17,538 nucleotides of DNA, from the NCBI GenBank assembly GCA_904501975.1, contig CAJGCZ010000043.1, forward strand, positions 1 through 17,538, read 5' to 3'. This document shows positions 1-7,290 of this stretch, piece by piece (within the stretch, counting starts at the first letter, position 1; the number at the start of each line of letters is the position of its first letter). The DNA comes from an uncultured Akkermansia sp. (lineage in GTDB: Bacteria > Verrucomicrobiota > Verrucomicrobiia > Verrucomicrobiales > Akkermansiaceae). The notes under the pieces are model-generated. The model did not search any database, was not told where the DNA came from, and worked only from the letters and a program-made list of their open reading frames with translations. The position numbers and the translations under genes are program-made.

Positions 1-338
1 GAGCCCCCGCATGGGGGCGGTAGCGTAGTAGCCCGGTGCGTCAGCGCCGGGTATCCTGATGGTGAACGATTGGAGCCCCGGCGAGGGGCGGCAGAAAGCT
101 GTTGTTTGGTGTATGAGCTTCATTGAAAAACAAAGTTTTATGTATACTCTTATTCGGTGGCAAAAGACCATACCGTTCACTCGTTCTCTGCCGCCCCTCA
201 CCGGGGCTCCAATACTGTTTTTACCCAAAACCCGACGCTAACGCGTCGGGCTACTGAGCTATCGCCCCAGCCGGGGCTCACGAATTCCGTTCGCTGCGCT
301 TACAGCAATGAGCCCCACAAATTGCTATTTGTGGGGCT
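1..338 (-). repeat. Nested-palindrome composite element, copy A (inverted)
   Basis: Read directly from the sequence. Three pairs of inverted repeats are nested inside one another: 1-24 with 256-279, 29-52 with 230-253, and 70-95 with 187-212. The innermost pair matches at 25 of 26 positions. An AT-richer core lies between them. On the right follow a segment resembling the reverse complement of GAGCGCAGCGAACGGAATT (about 281-300) and a hairpin at 311-338 with 12-bp arms (AGCCCCACAAAT) and loop TGCT. The same order of parts, in the opposite orientation, occurs at 5124-5511 and 17177-17538. Short reading frames inside it (59-241, 157-402) show no protein features. The start may lie beyond the window edge. 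Confidence 0.8.
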
Positions 339-346
339 AAGGCTCC

Positions 347-2005
347 TTAATCTTTATCAGCCACTTTCTCTTGGGGAGTACCGTCCTCGTGGCGGAAGTT
401 GATATCCATCTCCCTAAACCACGGGTACTCATTGTAAATGCGCTGCAAGAATTCATCCGCATCGCGCAAGTGAGCGGGACGCCAAGCAACCTCTGCCAGT
501 GCACAAATACGCGGAACCACCTGGTACTCCAGCTTGCGTCCATGCTGAATACTCTCGCTCCAGCAATTGGCCTGCAAGCCGATAATGTGCTTGCGCTGCG
601 CCTCGTTGTAATGCTCGGGCAAAGGATTGTAGGAGTACACATGGCGCCAATCCTGCTGCGCCTCGTTCCAGCCGTGCGGGGTATACTCCGGGTCGGCAGG
701 CAGTTTACCTTGGGCAAAGTTGAAATAGAAGTGAGAATCCGGTGAGAGGATAACATCGTGCCCGCGATTAGCTGCGGTGAGGGCGGCATCCGGCTTCACC
801 CACGAGCGCCAAGCCATTACCACAGCCGTGGGGGGCACAGAGCCATCCATCATAATTTCATCCCACCCGATAATGCGGCGGCCGTGCGGAGCCAGCATTT
901 CTGCCAAACGGTGGGTAAAGTGGTGCTGAATAGTACCGGGATTAGTGATGCCGTGTTTCTTCATGTACTCCTGCGCATAGGGGCTTTGCTGCCACTGGTC
1001 GCGCGGAGCTTCGTCGCCACCAATGTGCACAAACGGCGCCTTGGGGAAGAGAGGCAGCACCTCCTCCATCACCCCCTCAATAAAGCGGAACGTTTCCTCT
1101 TTGGGAGCCATAGTATAGGGCAGCACACCCCAGGTGGTCGCCACGCGGGGGGCATAGCCCTCAATATCGGTGTTGCCCAGCTCCGGGTAGGCAGCAATGC
1201 AGGCGGAGGCGTGGCCGGGGATTTCAATCTCGGGGATAACGACAATGCCAAGACTGTTGGCAAAGGCCACCACATCGCGAATCTCATCTTGCGTGTAGTA
1301 GAACAGCGGCGTGGGGGTGCCATCTCCCTGCTCGTGGTTCGTAAGCAAGGGTGTTTCATCGCGGCGACCGCCCACTTCCGTAAGCTTGGGGTATTTTTTA
1401 ATTTCGATGCGCCATCCTTGGTCGTCGGTCAGGTGCCAATGCAAGCGGTTCAGCTTGTAGCGAGCCATGATGCGCAGCATTTTCTTGGTCTGCTCCACAG
1501 AAAGCGGGTGGCGGCACGGGTCCAGCATCAAACCGCGGTAGGGCAGCATGGGCTCGTCCACCACATACATGCAGGGAATCGCCGGATGCCCCTCGGCATC
1601 CTTCACCACGCTTTGGGCCAGTGTTTGGGCGGCCAAATGCAGGGCCCCGGGGTCCGACACACAGATGCAGATGCCCTCTGTTGTGACGAGGAAGGTATAC
1701 CACTCGGCACCGTGGCCGGGCACAAGCCTCACGCTCAGCTCGCCCTCATTCTCCTCGGGCAGCACCTGGGTGATACCCGCAGCCATCAGGGCGCGTATAG
1801 CGGCACTACCCAGCTCCGAGCGGCTTACCTGGTAATGCACCTTGATTCCCTCGCGTAGGGAAAACCCTGCCTGTTGCTCTGCAAACTCCATTTTAACAGG
1901 TTGCGGAATAACCGTGGGAGTGGTGGTAATGGGAGCAGAAGGAGCAGCCATAGCATTGCTGCACAGCAGAAGACCGGCGGTCAGTGTCGGAATAAACTTC
2001 TTCAT
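347..2005 (-). CDS. Secreted beta-N-acetylhexosaminidase, glycoside hydrolase family 20
   Basis: 552 residues. Removes terminal N-acetylglucosamine or N-acetylgalactosamine from glycans by substrate-assisted catalysis; in a gut bacterium the likely substrates are mucin O-glycans (inference). Residues 1-20 are a signal peptide ending in AMA, so the enzyme works in the periplasm or outside. About 35-150 is the GH20b-type N-terminal domain. From about 153 comes the (beta/alpha)8 catalytic barrel, opening with YRGLMLDPCRHPLS. WHLTDDQGWRIEIK (190-203) and PEIEIPGHASA (258-268) are typical, and the catalytic Asp-Glu pair is D331-E332 in HIGGDE. Length is normal for a compact bacterial member. It has its own promoter right in front of the ATG and no partner gene nearby. 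The family call is firm; exact linkage preference cannot be read. Confidence 0.95.
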   Translation of the reverse strand: MKKFIPTLTAGLLLCSNAMAAPSAPITTTPTVIPQPVKMEFAEQQAGFSLREGIKVHYQVSRSELGSAAIRALMAAGITQVLPEENEGELSVRLVPGHGAEWYTFLVTTEGICICVSDPGALHLAAQTLAQSVVKDAEGHPAIPCMYVVDEPMLPYRGLMLDPCRHPLSVEQTKKMLRIMARYKLNRLHWHLTDDQGWRIEIKKYPKLTEVGGRRDETPLLTNHEQGDGTPTPLFYYTQDEIRDVVAFANSLGIVVIPEIEIPGHASACIAAYPELGNTDIEGYAPRVATTWGVLPYTMAPKEETFRFIEGVMEEVLPLFPKAPFVHIGGDEAPRDQWQQSPYAQEYMKKHGITNPGTIQHHFTHRLAEMLAPHGRRIIGWDEIMMDGSVPPTAVVMAWRSWVKPDAALTAANRGHDVILSPDSHFYFNFAQGKLPADPEYTPHGWNEAQQDWRHVYSYNPLPEHYNEAQRKHIIGLQANCWSESIQHGRKLEYQVVPRICALAEVAWRPAHLRDADEFLQRIYNEYPWFREMDINFRHEDGTPQEKVADKD

Positions 2006-2011
2006 GCTCCT

Positions 2012-2040
2012 ACTCTATCGCAATTGCCGCCCTATGTCAA
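2012..2040 (-). promoter_or_regulatory. Promoter of the GH20 gene, predicted leaderless
   Basis: On the minus strand TTGACA (2040-2035), a 17-bp spacer and TAGAGT (2017-2012) form a near-consensus sigma-70-type promoter. Only six bases separate the -10 box from the ATG at 2005, so the predicted transcript starts at or within a base or two of the start codon. The AGGAG in those six bases would not be transcribed and should not be taken for a ribosome binding site. Confidence 0.6.
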
Positions 2041-2643
2041 TTGTGCATTGCGTCGTATAAAAAAACGGGTTGCCCTATCCCCCTATGTTGAAAGTTGGAT
2101 ATTGAACATTGAAAATATCCTTCCGAATACCGAAGGCAGATGCCCAAAAAAGTTGCTAGTCAAACTTCTGTTTATCAATAACTTAAGAACCCAAAACACC
2201 CCAAAAACAGGCATCTTTGCACAGAAATCAAAAACCAATTACATTCATTTACAAATCAATAAATTATAAAATTTATTTGATTATTTCCGCTGAAATACAG
2301 TAAAATAGATAATATTTGATTTTTGCACGTTTTGCGGGCACGCGTCCGCAATATCAAGAAGTCGCCCCGCTCAAAGAGGCGCCCTCTTACCCCGCGTGGC
2401 AGGGCTATCCGTCTGTGGTAGCTCTGCCACGTTTTATAAACACATGGCGAAGGATGAGTTACGCAGGTGTAAAAAAATTAGTACACGCATGCATTTTGTG
2501 CTTGTCAAACAGGGGGGAGAGATGAGAAAATAAAGACCTAATCATTCTTCCTGTCCGTGTGGCAAGGGGCAAAGCCTTTTCACCTCGCACGTGGCGGGAC
2601 TCTCGACACAATAGCAACGTTATACATATAGAATCCCCCTATT
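2041..2643. other. Long spacer upstream of ssb with a hairpin cluster
   Basis: No convincing gene. About 2041-2320 is AT-rich and shows nothing recognisable. At 2331-2440 three hairpins follow one another: 2332-2351 (arms TTGCGG/CCGCAA), 2374-2388 (AAGAGG/CCTCTT, loop CGC), and a strong one with arms 2395-2407 and 2419-2431 (13 pairs, one of them G-T) followed by TTTTAT, which looks like a rho-independent terminator on the plus strand. A short structured RNA ending near 2436 is possible; I could not match it to 6S, SRP, tmRNA or RNase P RNA. A weak promoter-like pair, TCGACA (2603-2608) and TATAGA (2627-2632), precedes ssb. Confidence 0.4.
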
Positions 2644-3240
2644 ATGGCTAATCTCAACAAAGTCATGATCATCGGCAACCTGACGGCAGACCCGGAGGTT
2701 CGCACTACCCCCAGAGGCAACTCCCTTACCGAACTGCGCTTGGCCGTAAACCGCGTAAGCACCGGCCAAAACGAAGGCGAGCGCCGTGAGGAAACAACCT
2801 TTCTTGATGTAACCTGCTGGGGCCGCACCGGTGAGATAGCCGCTCAGTACCTCAGCAAAGGCCGCCCGGTATTTATTGAGGGCCGCCTGCAGATGGATAC
2901 GTGGGAAGACAAGCAGACCGGCCAGCGCCGCAGCCGCATTCGCATTATTGCGGAAAACCTGCAGCTGCTTGGCGGCAGAGACGGCGCCCCGCAAGGCGGC
3001 GGCGGCTACCAAAGCCAACCCCGCAACAACTACGGCAACGGTGGCGGCTACCAGCAAGGCAATGGCGGCTACGGCAACAACGGCGGTGGCTACCAGCAAG
3101 GCAACGGTGGTTACGGCAACAATGGCGGCGGTTACCAGCAGGGTAACGGCTACCAGCAGCCGCAGCAAAACTCCTATCGCCCGGCTCCCTCTCAGCAGCC
3201 TCCCATGCCGCCGGAGGAAGAAGACGATATCCCGTTCTGA
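2644..3240 (+). CDS. ssb: Single-stranded DNA-binding protein
   Basis: 198 residues. Coats single-stranded DNA during replication, repair and recombination and recruits partner proteins through its C-terminal tip; normally a cytoplasmic tetramer. Residues 1-110 form the OB fold, beginning MANLNKVMIIGNL with the usual ...DPEVR and LAVNR segments, then FLDVTCWG and GRPVFIEGRLQ. About 115-185 is a low-complexity Gly/Gln/Asn/Tyr linker with a 14-residue repeat. The last residues, EEEDDIPF, are the canonical acidic tip for protein binding. The start fits the family N-terminus; no clear Shine-Dalgarno site precedes it. A terminator follows, so it is probably transcribed apart from folC. Confidence 0.97.
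   Translation: MANLNKVMIIGNLTADPEVRTTPRGNSLTELRLAVNRVSTGQNEGERREETTFLDVTCWGRTGEIAAQYLSKGRPVFIEGRLQMDTWEDKQTGQRRSRIRIIAENLQLLGGRDGAPQGGGGYQSQPRNNYGNGGGYQQGNGGYGNNGGGYQQGNGGYGNNGGGYQQGNGYQQPQQNSYRPAPSQQPPMPPEEEDDIPF
3040..3147 (+). repeat. 42-bp tandem repeat inside the ssb linker
   Basis: The unit GGGYQQGNGGYGNN is encoded at residues 133-146 and 147-160, followed by a partial third copy at 161-168. At DNA level the 42-bp units differ mostly at third codon positions, so the amino-acid repeat is kept while the bases have drifted. Copy number is likely to vary between strains (inference). Confidence 0.85.
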
Positions 3241-3277
3241 TTTGCAGCATCGCCCCCCCGCTTTCTCTCATTTTCAA

Positions 3278-3326
3278 CGGCTTTCCGGCACCCGACTCTA
3301 CACAGGGCGGTCGGAAAGCCGCTTTT
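3278..3326 (+). terminator. Rho-independent terminator after ssb
   Basis: A 10-bp perfect stem, CGGCTTTCCG (3278-3287) with CGGAAAGCCG (3312-3321), is closed by a 24-base loop that can pair further through CCC/GGG and is followed by CTTTT. It lies 38 bases past the ssb stop codon and before folC. Confidence 0.7.
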
Positions 3327-3375
3327 CAACAGCACTATTGCGTTAAAAAACATTAACATCTTTTCCTAGCACATC

Positions 3376-4590
3376 ATGGCACCCCTCAGCTACACCGCAA
3401 CTTTAGATTGGCTTTACTCCACCCAAATGTTCGGCATCAAACTCGGGCTGGAGGGCATTACCAAGCTTTTACAGGCCTGTGGTGTGCTCTATCCGCGCGC
3501 TCGCGTTATCCATGTGGCGGGCACCAACGGCAAGGGGTCTACCTGCGCTTTTGCAGAAAGCGTGGCCCGCAGTGCCGGGTATACCACGGGGCTCTTTACC
3601 TCGCCCCACCTGGTGCGCTTTAATGAGCGCATACGCGTCAACGGCGAGCAGATAAGCAACGAAGCCACCGCCCGCCTCATTTGCCGCGTGAAAGAGATTA
3701 TTGAGCCATGGGAGACCAAACCCACCTTCTTTGAACTGGTGCTGGCCATAGCCATGATGCATTTTGCCGAATGCGGCACGGATATCATCATTCTGGAAAC
3801 CGGCATGGGCGGCAGGCTGGATGCCACCAACGCCGTACCCAAAGACGTAGCGGTGCTTACCCCCATTGGTATGGACCATACCCAATACCTCGGCGATACA
3901 CTCTACGATATTGCCGCAGAAAAAGCAGCCATTTTTGCCTGGCACCGCCCGGCGCTCACGGCCCCGCAGCAGCCGGAGGCCATCCGCGCCATCCACACAG
4001 CAGCCCAAGCCATGGATACCGATTACCGTGTGGTGACAGAGGAATGCGAGCTGCCCCTCGGCCTGCACGGGCAATACCAAAAGCGCAATGCCGCCTTAGC
4101 CCTAGCCGCCCTGCGCGCCCTGCCCCACTTTTTGGCATCGGACGAAGAAATAGCCCGTGGCCTGGCCCAAGTGCAATGGCCCGGCCGTTTTGAGGAGATA
4201 GCCCCCGGCGTTATTATGGATGGCGCCCACAATCCCCCGGCTATTCGGGTGTTGGTAGACACCTGGCAGCAAACCTACGGCACACAACAAGCACGCTGCA
4301 TTTATGCCGGCAGCGCCGATAAAGCCTTGGATGAGGTATTGCAGCTACTCTCCCCCATTGTGGCAGAATGGGTGCTGCCGCCCGTGCAATCGCCCCGCAT
4401 TTTGCCTGCGCAAGAGATGACCACCATCGTACGCAAGCACTCCGCTGCCCCCATTTGCACCCCCGCCACGCTGGAAGAGGCCATGAATACCCTCCGCCCC
4501 CATACCCTCATTTGCGGCTCTTTCTTCCTGCTGGGTGAGGCAAAATCCTTGCTGCAAAGCGGGGAGCAATATCGCACCACCATGCAGTAA
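3376..4590 (+). CDS. folC: Bifunctional folylpolyglutamate synthase/dihydrofolate synthase
   Basis: 404 residues. A cytoplasmic Mur-ligase-family enzyme that joins glutamate to dihydropteroate and adds further glutamates to folates, using ATP. The ATP-binding P-loop is VAGTNGKGS (47-55). TSPHLVRFNERIRVNG (75-90) is the conserved folate-binding stretch, ETGMGGRLDATN (141-152) is the second signature, and IGMDHTQYLG (174-183) with the nearby EKAAIF fits the metal and carbamylated-lysine region. DGAHNP (282-287) opens the C-terminal Glu-ligase domain. Length is slightly under the usual 420-440. It lies 135 bp downstream of ssb, beyond a terminator, so it probably has its own promoter, which I cannot place. 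The IS200-type gene converges on its 3' end. Confidence 0.95.
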   Translation: MAPLSYTATLDWLYSTQMFGIKLGLEGITKLLQACGVLYPRARVIHVAGTNGKGSTCAFAESVARSAGYTTGLFTSPHLVRFNERIRVNGEQISNEATARLICRVKEIIEPWETKPTFFELVLAIAMMHFAECGTDIIILETGMGGRLDATNAVPKDVAVLTPIGMDHTQYLGDTLYDIAAEKAAIFAWHRPALTAPQQPEAIRAIHTAAQAMDTDYRVVTEECELPLGLHGQYQKRNAALALAALRALPHFLASDEEIARGLAQVQWPGRFEEIAPGVIMDGAHNPPAIRVLVDTWQQTYGTQQARCIYAGSADKALDEVLQLLSPIVAEWVLPPVQSPRILPAQEMTTIVRKHSAAPICTPATLEEAMNTLRPHTLICGSFFLLGEAKSLLQSGEQYRTTMQ

Positions 4591-4599
4591 TTTTCACAT

Positions 4600-5123
4600 C
4601 AATGACTTCAAGGCACTTTTGCTGAAAAACCATTTTTCTCAAGAAACAAAAGAAATTCATCCTGTGCCGAACGTATCCGATGGTGCTCTTTTTGCTGCGA
4701 AATATAGTCAATTACAGACTCAACGTTAGAAGCGCTAACAGAGAAAGCGCCGTAACCATTTTGCCATTCAAAGTCATTATATTCCGAGCCTAATCCTTTA
4801 ATCCATTTGCTGGAATTAGATTTAATCTTACGAACAAAATCTGAAACAGCCATTGTAATAGGCAACGAGAATAAGATGTGTATATGATCAGGTCTACCGC
4901 CAACCATATACACATGACTAGAGTGAGCACGAACAAGCCCCCCTAAATAATGAAATATTCGGGATAAATCTGATTCCTTCATCTCACATCCCTTGCATTT
5001 AGTATGAAAGATAAGGTGTATATTAATATTGGTATACGAGCTTCCCATGCGTTTTTATCAACTTCATGAATCCTATCATCTTACTGACGTATTATCAAGC
5101 TAAAATCAACAAACGATATGATA
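4600..5123 (-). mobile_element. IS200-like insertion sequence, ends approximate
   Basis: A single Y1 transposase gene without a tnpB partner indicates the IS200 group of the IS200/IS605 family. Such elements lack terminal inverted repeats and target duplications, so the ends cannot be set from one copy. The proposed span runs from just past folC to the start of repeat element B. A 7-bp inverted pair, CTATCAT (5073-5079) and ATGATAG (5118-5124), may belong to the end upstream of the gene. The segment looks more AT-rich than folC. Confidence 0.4.
4608..5048 (-). CDS. tnpA: IS200/IS605-family Y1 transposase
   Basis: 146 residues, the normal length for an IS200-type TnpA. A HUH nuclease that cuts and joins single-stranded DNA through a tyrosine-DNA link. 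The metal-binding HUH motif is H55-I56-H57 in GRPDHIHILFSLP, and the catalytic tyrosine is Y115 in VIDYISQQKEHH, with Q119 and the two histidines as in the family. WQNGYGAFSVS (95-105) is also typical. The frame is open and all catalytic residues are present, so it may be active. The repeat element at 5124 begins 75 bp upstream of its start codon, which invites the question whether this enzyme moves such repeats; the related REP-associated transposases do so in other bacteria. That link is inference. Confidence 0.93.
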   Translation of the reverse strand: MGSSYTNINIHLIFHTKCKGCEMKESDLSRIFHYLGGLVRAHSSHVYMVGGRPDHIHILFSLPITMAVSDFVRKIKSNSSKWIKGLGSEYNDFEWQNGYGAFSVSASNVESVIDYISQQKEHHRIRSAQDEFLLFLEKNGFSAKVP

Positions 5124-5511
5124 GCCCCACAAATTGCAATTTGTGGGGCGCATTAATGTGAGCGCAGCGAACGGAATTTGAGAGTCCGGAGGACGACAGA
5201 CACGTAGCCGGGGGCGTAAGCCCCCGGTATCAAGAAAAAGAAAATCGGAGCCCCGAGGCGCCGGAGCGAACGCGACGGCAACGAGGGCCGACAGAAAGCG
5301 TGGCTCTTTACATGCCATGTGCACACATACGGAGCCGCCGCTCATGGCTTCGGGCTTACGCCCTCGCCCTTATCTGTCGGCCTTCCGCGTCTTCGGCTGC
5401 GCCTCAGCCGCTACAGGGCTCCATATCATTTTCATGCGTTACCGGGGGTTCTCATCTTCGGCTATATGTCTGTCGTCCTCCGGACTCTCAAATTCGGCTC
5501 GCTGCGCTCGC
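5124..5511 (+). repeat. Nested-palindrome composite element, copy B
   Basis: It opens with a perfect 26-bp palindrome at 5124-5149 (half: GCCCCACAAATTG). Then come nested inverted pairs: 5174-5202 with 5467-5495 (29 bp, perfect), CCCCCGGTA at 5221-5229 with 5440-5448, GGAGCCC at 5247-5253 with 5416-5422, and GGCCGACAGA at 5286-5295 with 5373-5382. The segment 5208-5227 is also a hairpin by itself (8-bp stem, loop GTAA). The first 55 or so bases match copy C at 17177-17231 closely. No coding content is evident. Confidence 0.8.
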
Positions 5512-5519
5512 GGGGTGGA

Positions 5520-5650
5520 GACGACAAACTCCCTCCTATTTTGCGGCACATTTGCAAAAGTCCCTACAACTTTTGCAGAAAATTTCGCAAAACTCCCTAC
5601 AACTTTTGCAGAGGTTTAGCAAAAAGTCGTTACAATTTTGCAGAAAAGCT
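5520..5650. repeat. Degenerate 32-33 bp tandem repeat
   Basis: Three clear units start at 5554, 5587 and 5619, with a weaker one near 5522. Each carries a version of GCAAAAGTCCCTACAAC followed by TTTTGCAGA, and each can fold because GCAAAAGT and ACTTTTGC are complementary. The units tolerate several mismatches. It lies 3' of the FAD-dehydrogenase gene (minus strand), directly after element B. No convincing protein is encoded: the open frame across it merely repeats TTFAE. Confidence 0.7.
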
Positions 5651-5712
5651 CTCTAAACCTCAAACACTAAAAAAATATAAAAGGTTCAAGTTTAATAAAT
5701 TAAATTATTTTT

Positions 5713-7290
5713 TCAGTATCCATACACCGCCTCGGCGCAGCGGCGGCCATCCAGCGCGGCGGAAACAATGCCACCGGCATAGCCGGCGCCTTCTCCGCAG
5801 GGGAACAAGCCGGGGAGCTGGGGGTGCTGCAGGGTCTCCTTATCGCGGGGAATGCGCACGGGGGAACTGGTGCGGGTTTCGCAACCAATCAGCAGGGCCT
5901 CTGCCCCGGCAAAGCCCCGCAACTTGCGCTCAAAGAACTGCAAGCCCTCCTTCATGCGCCACGATACGGATTCCGGCAAAACGGCATGGAGGTCGCACGC
6001 GGTCAGGCCGGGCTCGTAAGTGCTGCTCGGCAGGGTGGAGGAAACGCGGCCTTTCAGGAAGTCTACCACGCGCTGCGCAGGTGCTTTCTGGGCACCGCCA
6101 CCGGCCAGCGAGGTGGCAATTTCCAAAGCCTTTTGGTAGGCCAGGCCGGAGAGCACGCCGTGCTCGGCAGCAAAGGCATCCGTATCCTCCGGTTCCACCG
6201 TTACCACAAAGCCGGAGTTAGCATAGGGAGAATTGCGCTGCGAGAGAGACATGCCGTTTACCACCACCTCATCTGCCGCCGTGGCAGAGGGAACAATGTG
6301 CCCGCCGGGGCACATGCAGAAGGAGTGCACACCGCGGTCCGCAATCTTGGTAGCCAAGGCATAGCGGGCGGCAGACAGCTCATGGGGGCGCTCCTCGCCG
6401 GGGCGCAGGTGGTATTGGGCAGCATCTATCAACGCTTGCGGGTGCTCAATGCGGACACCCACGGCAAACGGCTTGCGCTCCAGCAGCAGCCCTTCATCGT
6501 GCAGCATGCGGTACACATCGCGCGCGCTATGGCCGGTGGCCAAAATGACGGCATCCGCCGGCCACTCACGGCCATCAGACGAGCGCACGCCACACAACTT
6601 GTTATCTTGGGCAGAGCGCAGCAAGCCATTGACGCGGGTTTCAAAATGCACCTCGCCACCGGCATTGATAATGCTCATGCGCATAGCCTTAATGATATCC
6701 GGCAGGCGGTCTGAGCCGATATGCGGGTGGGCATCCGTCAAAATATCCGGCGAGGCACCGTGGGCAACAAAGGTTTCGTACACCTCCATCACCGGGCCGC
6801 GTTTGGTAGCGCGGGTAAACAGCTTGCCGTCGGAGAAAGTACCGGCGCCGCCCTCGCCAAAGCAGTAGTTAGACTCCGCATTCACGCCGGCAAACTCGCC
6901 TAAATGCAGGGGTTGCAGGTCAAAACGGCGGGCTGTTACATCCCTGCCACGCTCCAGCACAATGGGGCGCATGCCCAGCTCTAAACAGCGCAAGGCCGCA
7001 AACAAACCACCGGGGCCGCTGCCCACAATCACCACACGCTTAGCGGCATCTGCTACCGGCTTATAATCACGCACCGGCAATTCATAGGGCGGCAGGGGCT
7101 CATCCACCCCCACCAGCAGGCGCAATTGCTTAGAAATAGGGCGGCGGCGCGCGTCAATACTCTCCTTCAGCAGGCGCATGCCCTGCACACGCTTGGGAGA
7201 AAGTTGCAACGCTTGGGCCACAGCCTTGCGGCGCGCGTCGTCCTTAGCGGCTTTGCGCAGGGGCAAATGAATGTCTACCTCGGTAATCAT
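5713..7290 (-). CDS. FAD-dependent dehydrogenase (uncharacterised COG2509-like family)
   Basis: 525 residues. A cytoplasmic flavoprotein with a Rossmann FAD site, VVIVGSGPGGLFAAL (86-100), and the acidic VLERG ending the second strand (111-115). GEGGAGTFSDGKLFTR (145-160) and the C-terminal FPCGEGAGYAGGIVSAALDG complete the FAD site and are characteristic of this widespread family. Residues 1-75 form an extra N-terminal region seen in these proteins. Substrate and pathway are unknown. The ATG at 7290-7288 overlaps the TGA of the acetyltransferase gene by four bases (ATGA), so the two are translationally coupled and share one transcript. No strong terminator follows; a run of Ts after AT-rich DNA lies just past the stop codon. 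Confidence 0.88.
   Translation of the reverse strand: MITEVDIHLPLRKAAKDDARRKAVAQALQLSPKRVQGMRLLKESIDARRRPISKQLRLLVGVDEPLPPYELPVRDYKPVADAAKRVVIVGSGPGGLFAALRCLELGMRPIVLERGRDVTARRFDLQPLHLGEFAGVNAESNYCFGEGGAGTFSDGKLFTRATKRGPVMEVYETFVAHGASPDILTDAHPHIGSDRLPDIIKAMRMSIINAGGEVHFETRVNGLLRSAQDNKLCGVRSSDGREWPADAVILATGHSARDVYRMLHDEGLLLERKPFAVGVRIEHPQALIDAAQYHLRPGEERPHELSAARYALATKIADRGVHSFCMCPGGHIVPSATAADEVVVNGMSLSQRNSPYANSGFVVTVEPEDTDAFAAEHGVLSGLAYQKALEIATSLAGGGAQKAPAQRVVDFLKGRVSSTLPSSTYEPGLTACDLHAVLPESVSWRMKEGLQFFERKLRGFAGAEALLIGCETRTSSPVRIPRDKETLQHPQLPGLFPCGEGAGYAGGIVSAALDGRRCAEAVYGY

Noticed and set aside
59..402. Two short frames inside element A
   Set aside because: They lie within inverted-repeat DNA and show no protein features.
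758..1858. 366-codon plus-strand frame opposite the GH20 gene
   Set aside because: It mirrors a clear GH20 coding sequence with intact catalytic motifs; the antisense translation has no domain or signal.
2331..2440. 6S RNA, SRP RNA, tmRNA or RNase P RNA
   Set aside because: None of their signature sequences could be found; only a generic hairpin cluster is supported.
4608..5048. True REP-associated (RAYT) transposase
   Set aside because: Length and the GYGAFSVS and YIxxQxxHH pattern fit a stand-alone IS200-type TnpA; RAYT identity would need flanking REP doublets and a family tree.
5520..5650. CRISPR array
   Set aside because: The whole 32-33 bp unit is repeated with mismatches and leaves no unique spacers.
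5319..6221. 300-codon plus-strand frame
   Set aside because: It runs across element B, the tandem repeat and the antisense of the FAD dehydrogenase; no single protein would be built that way.
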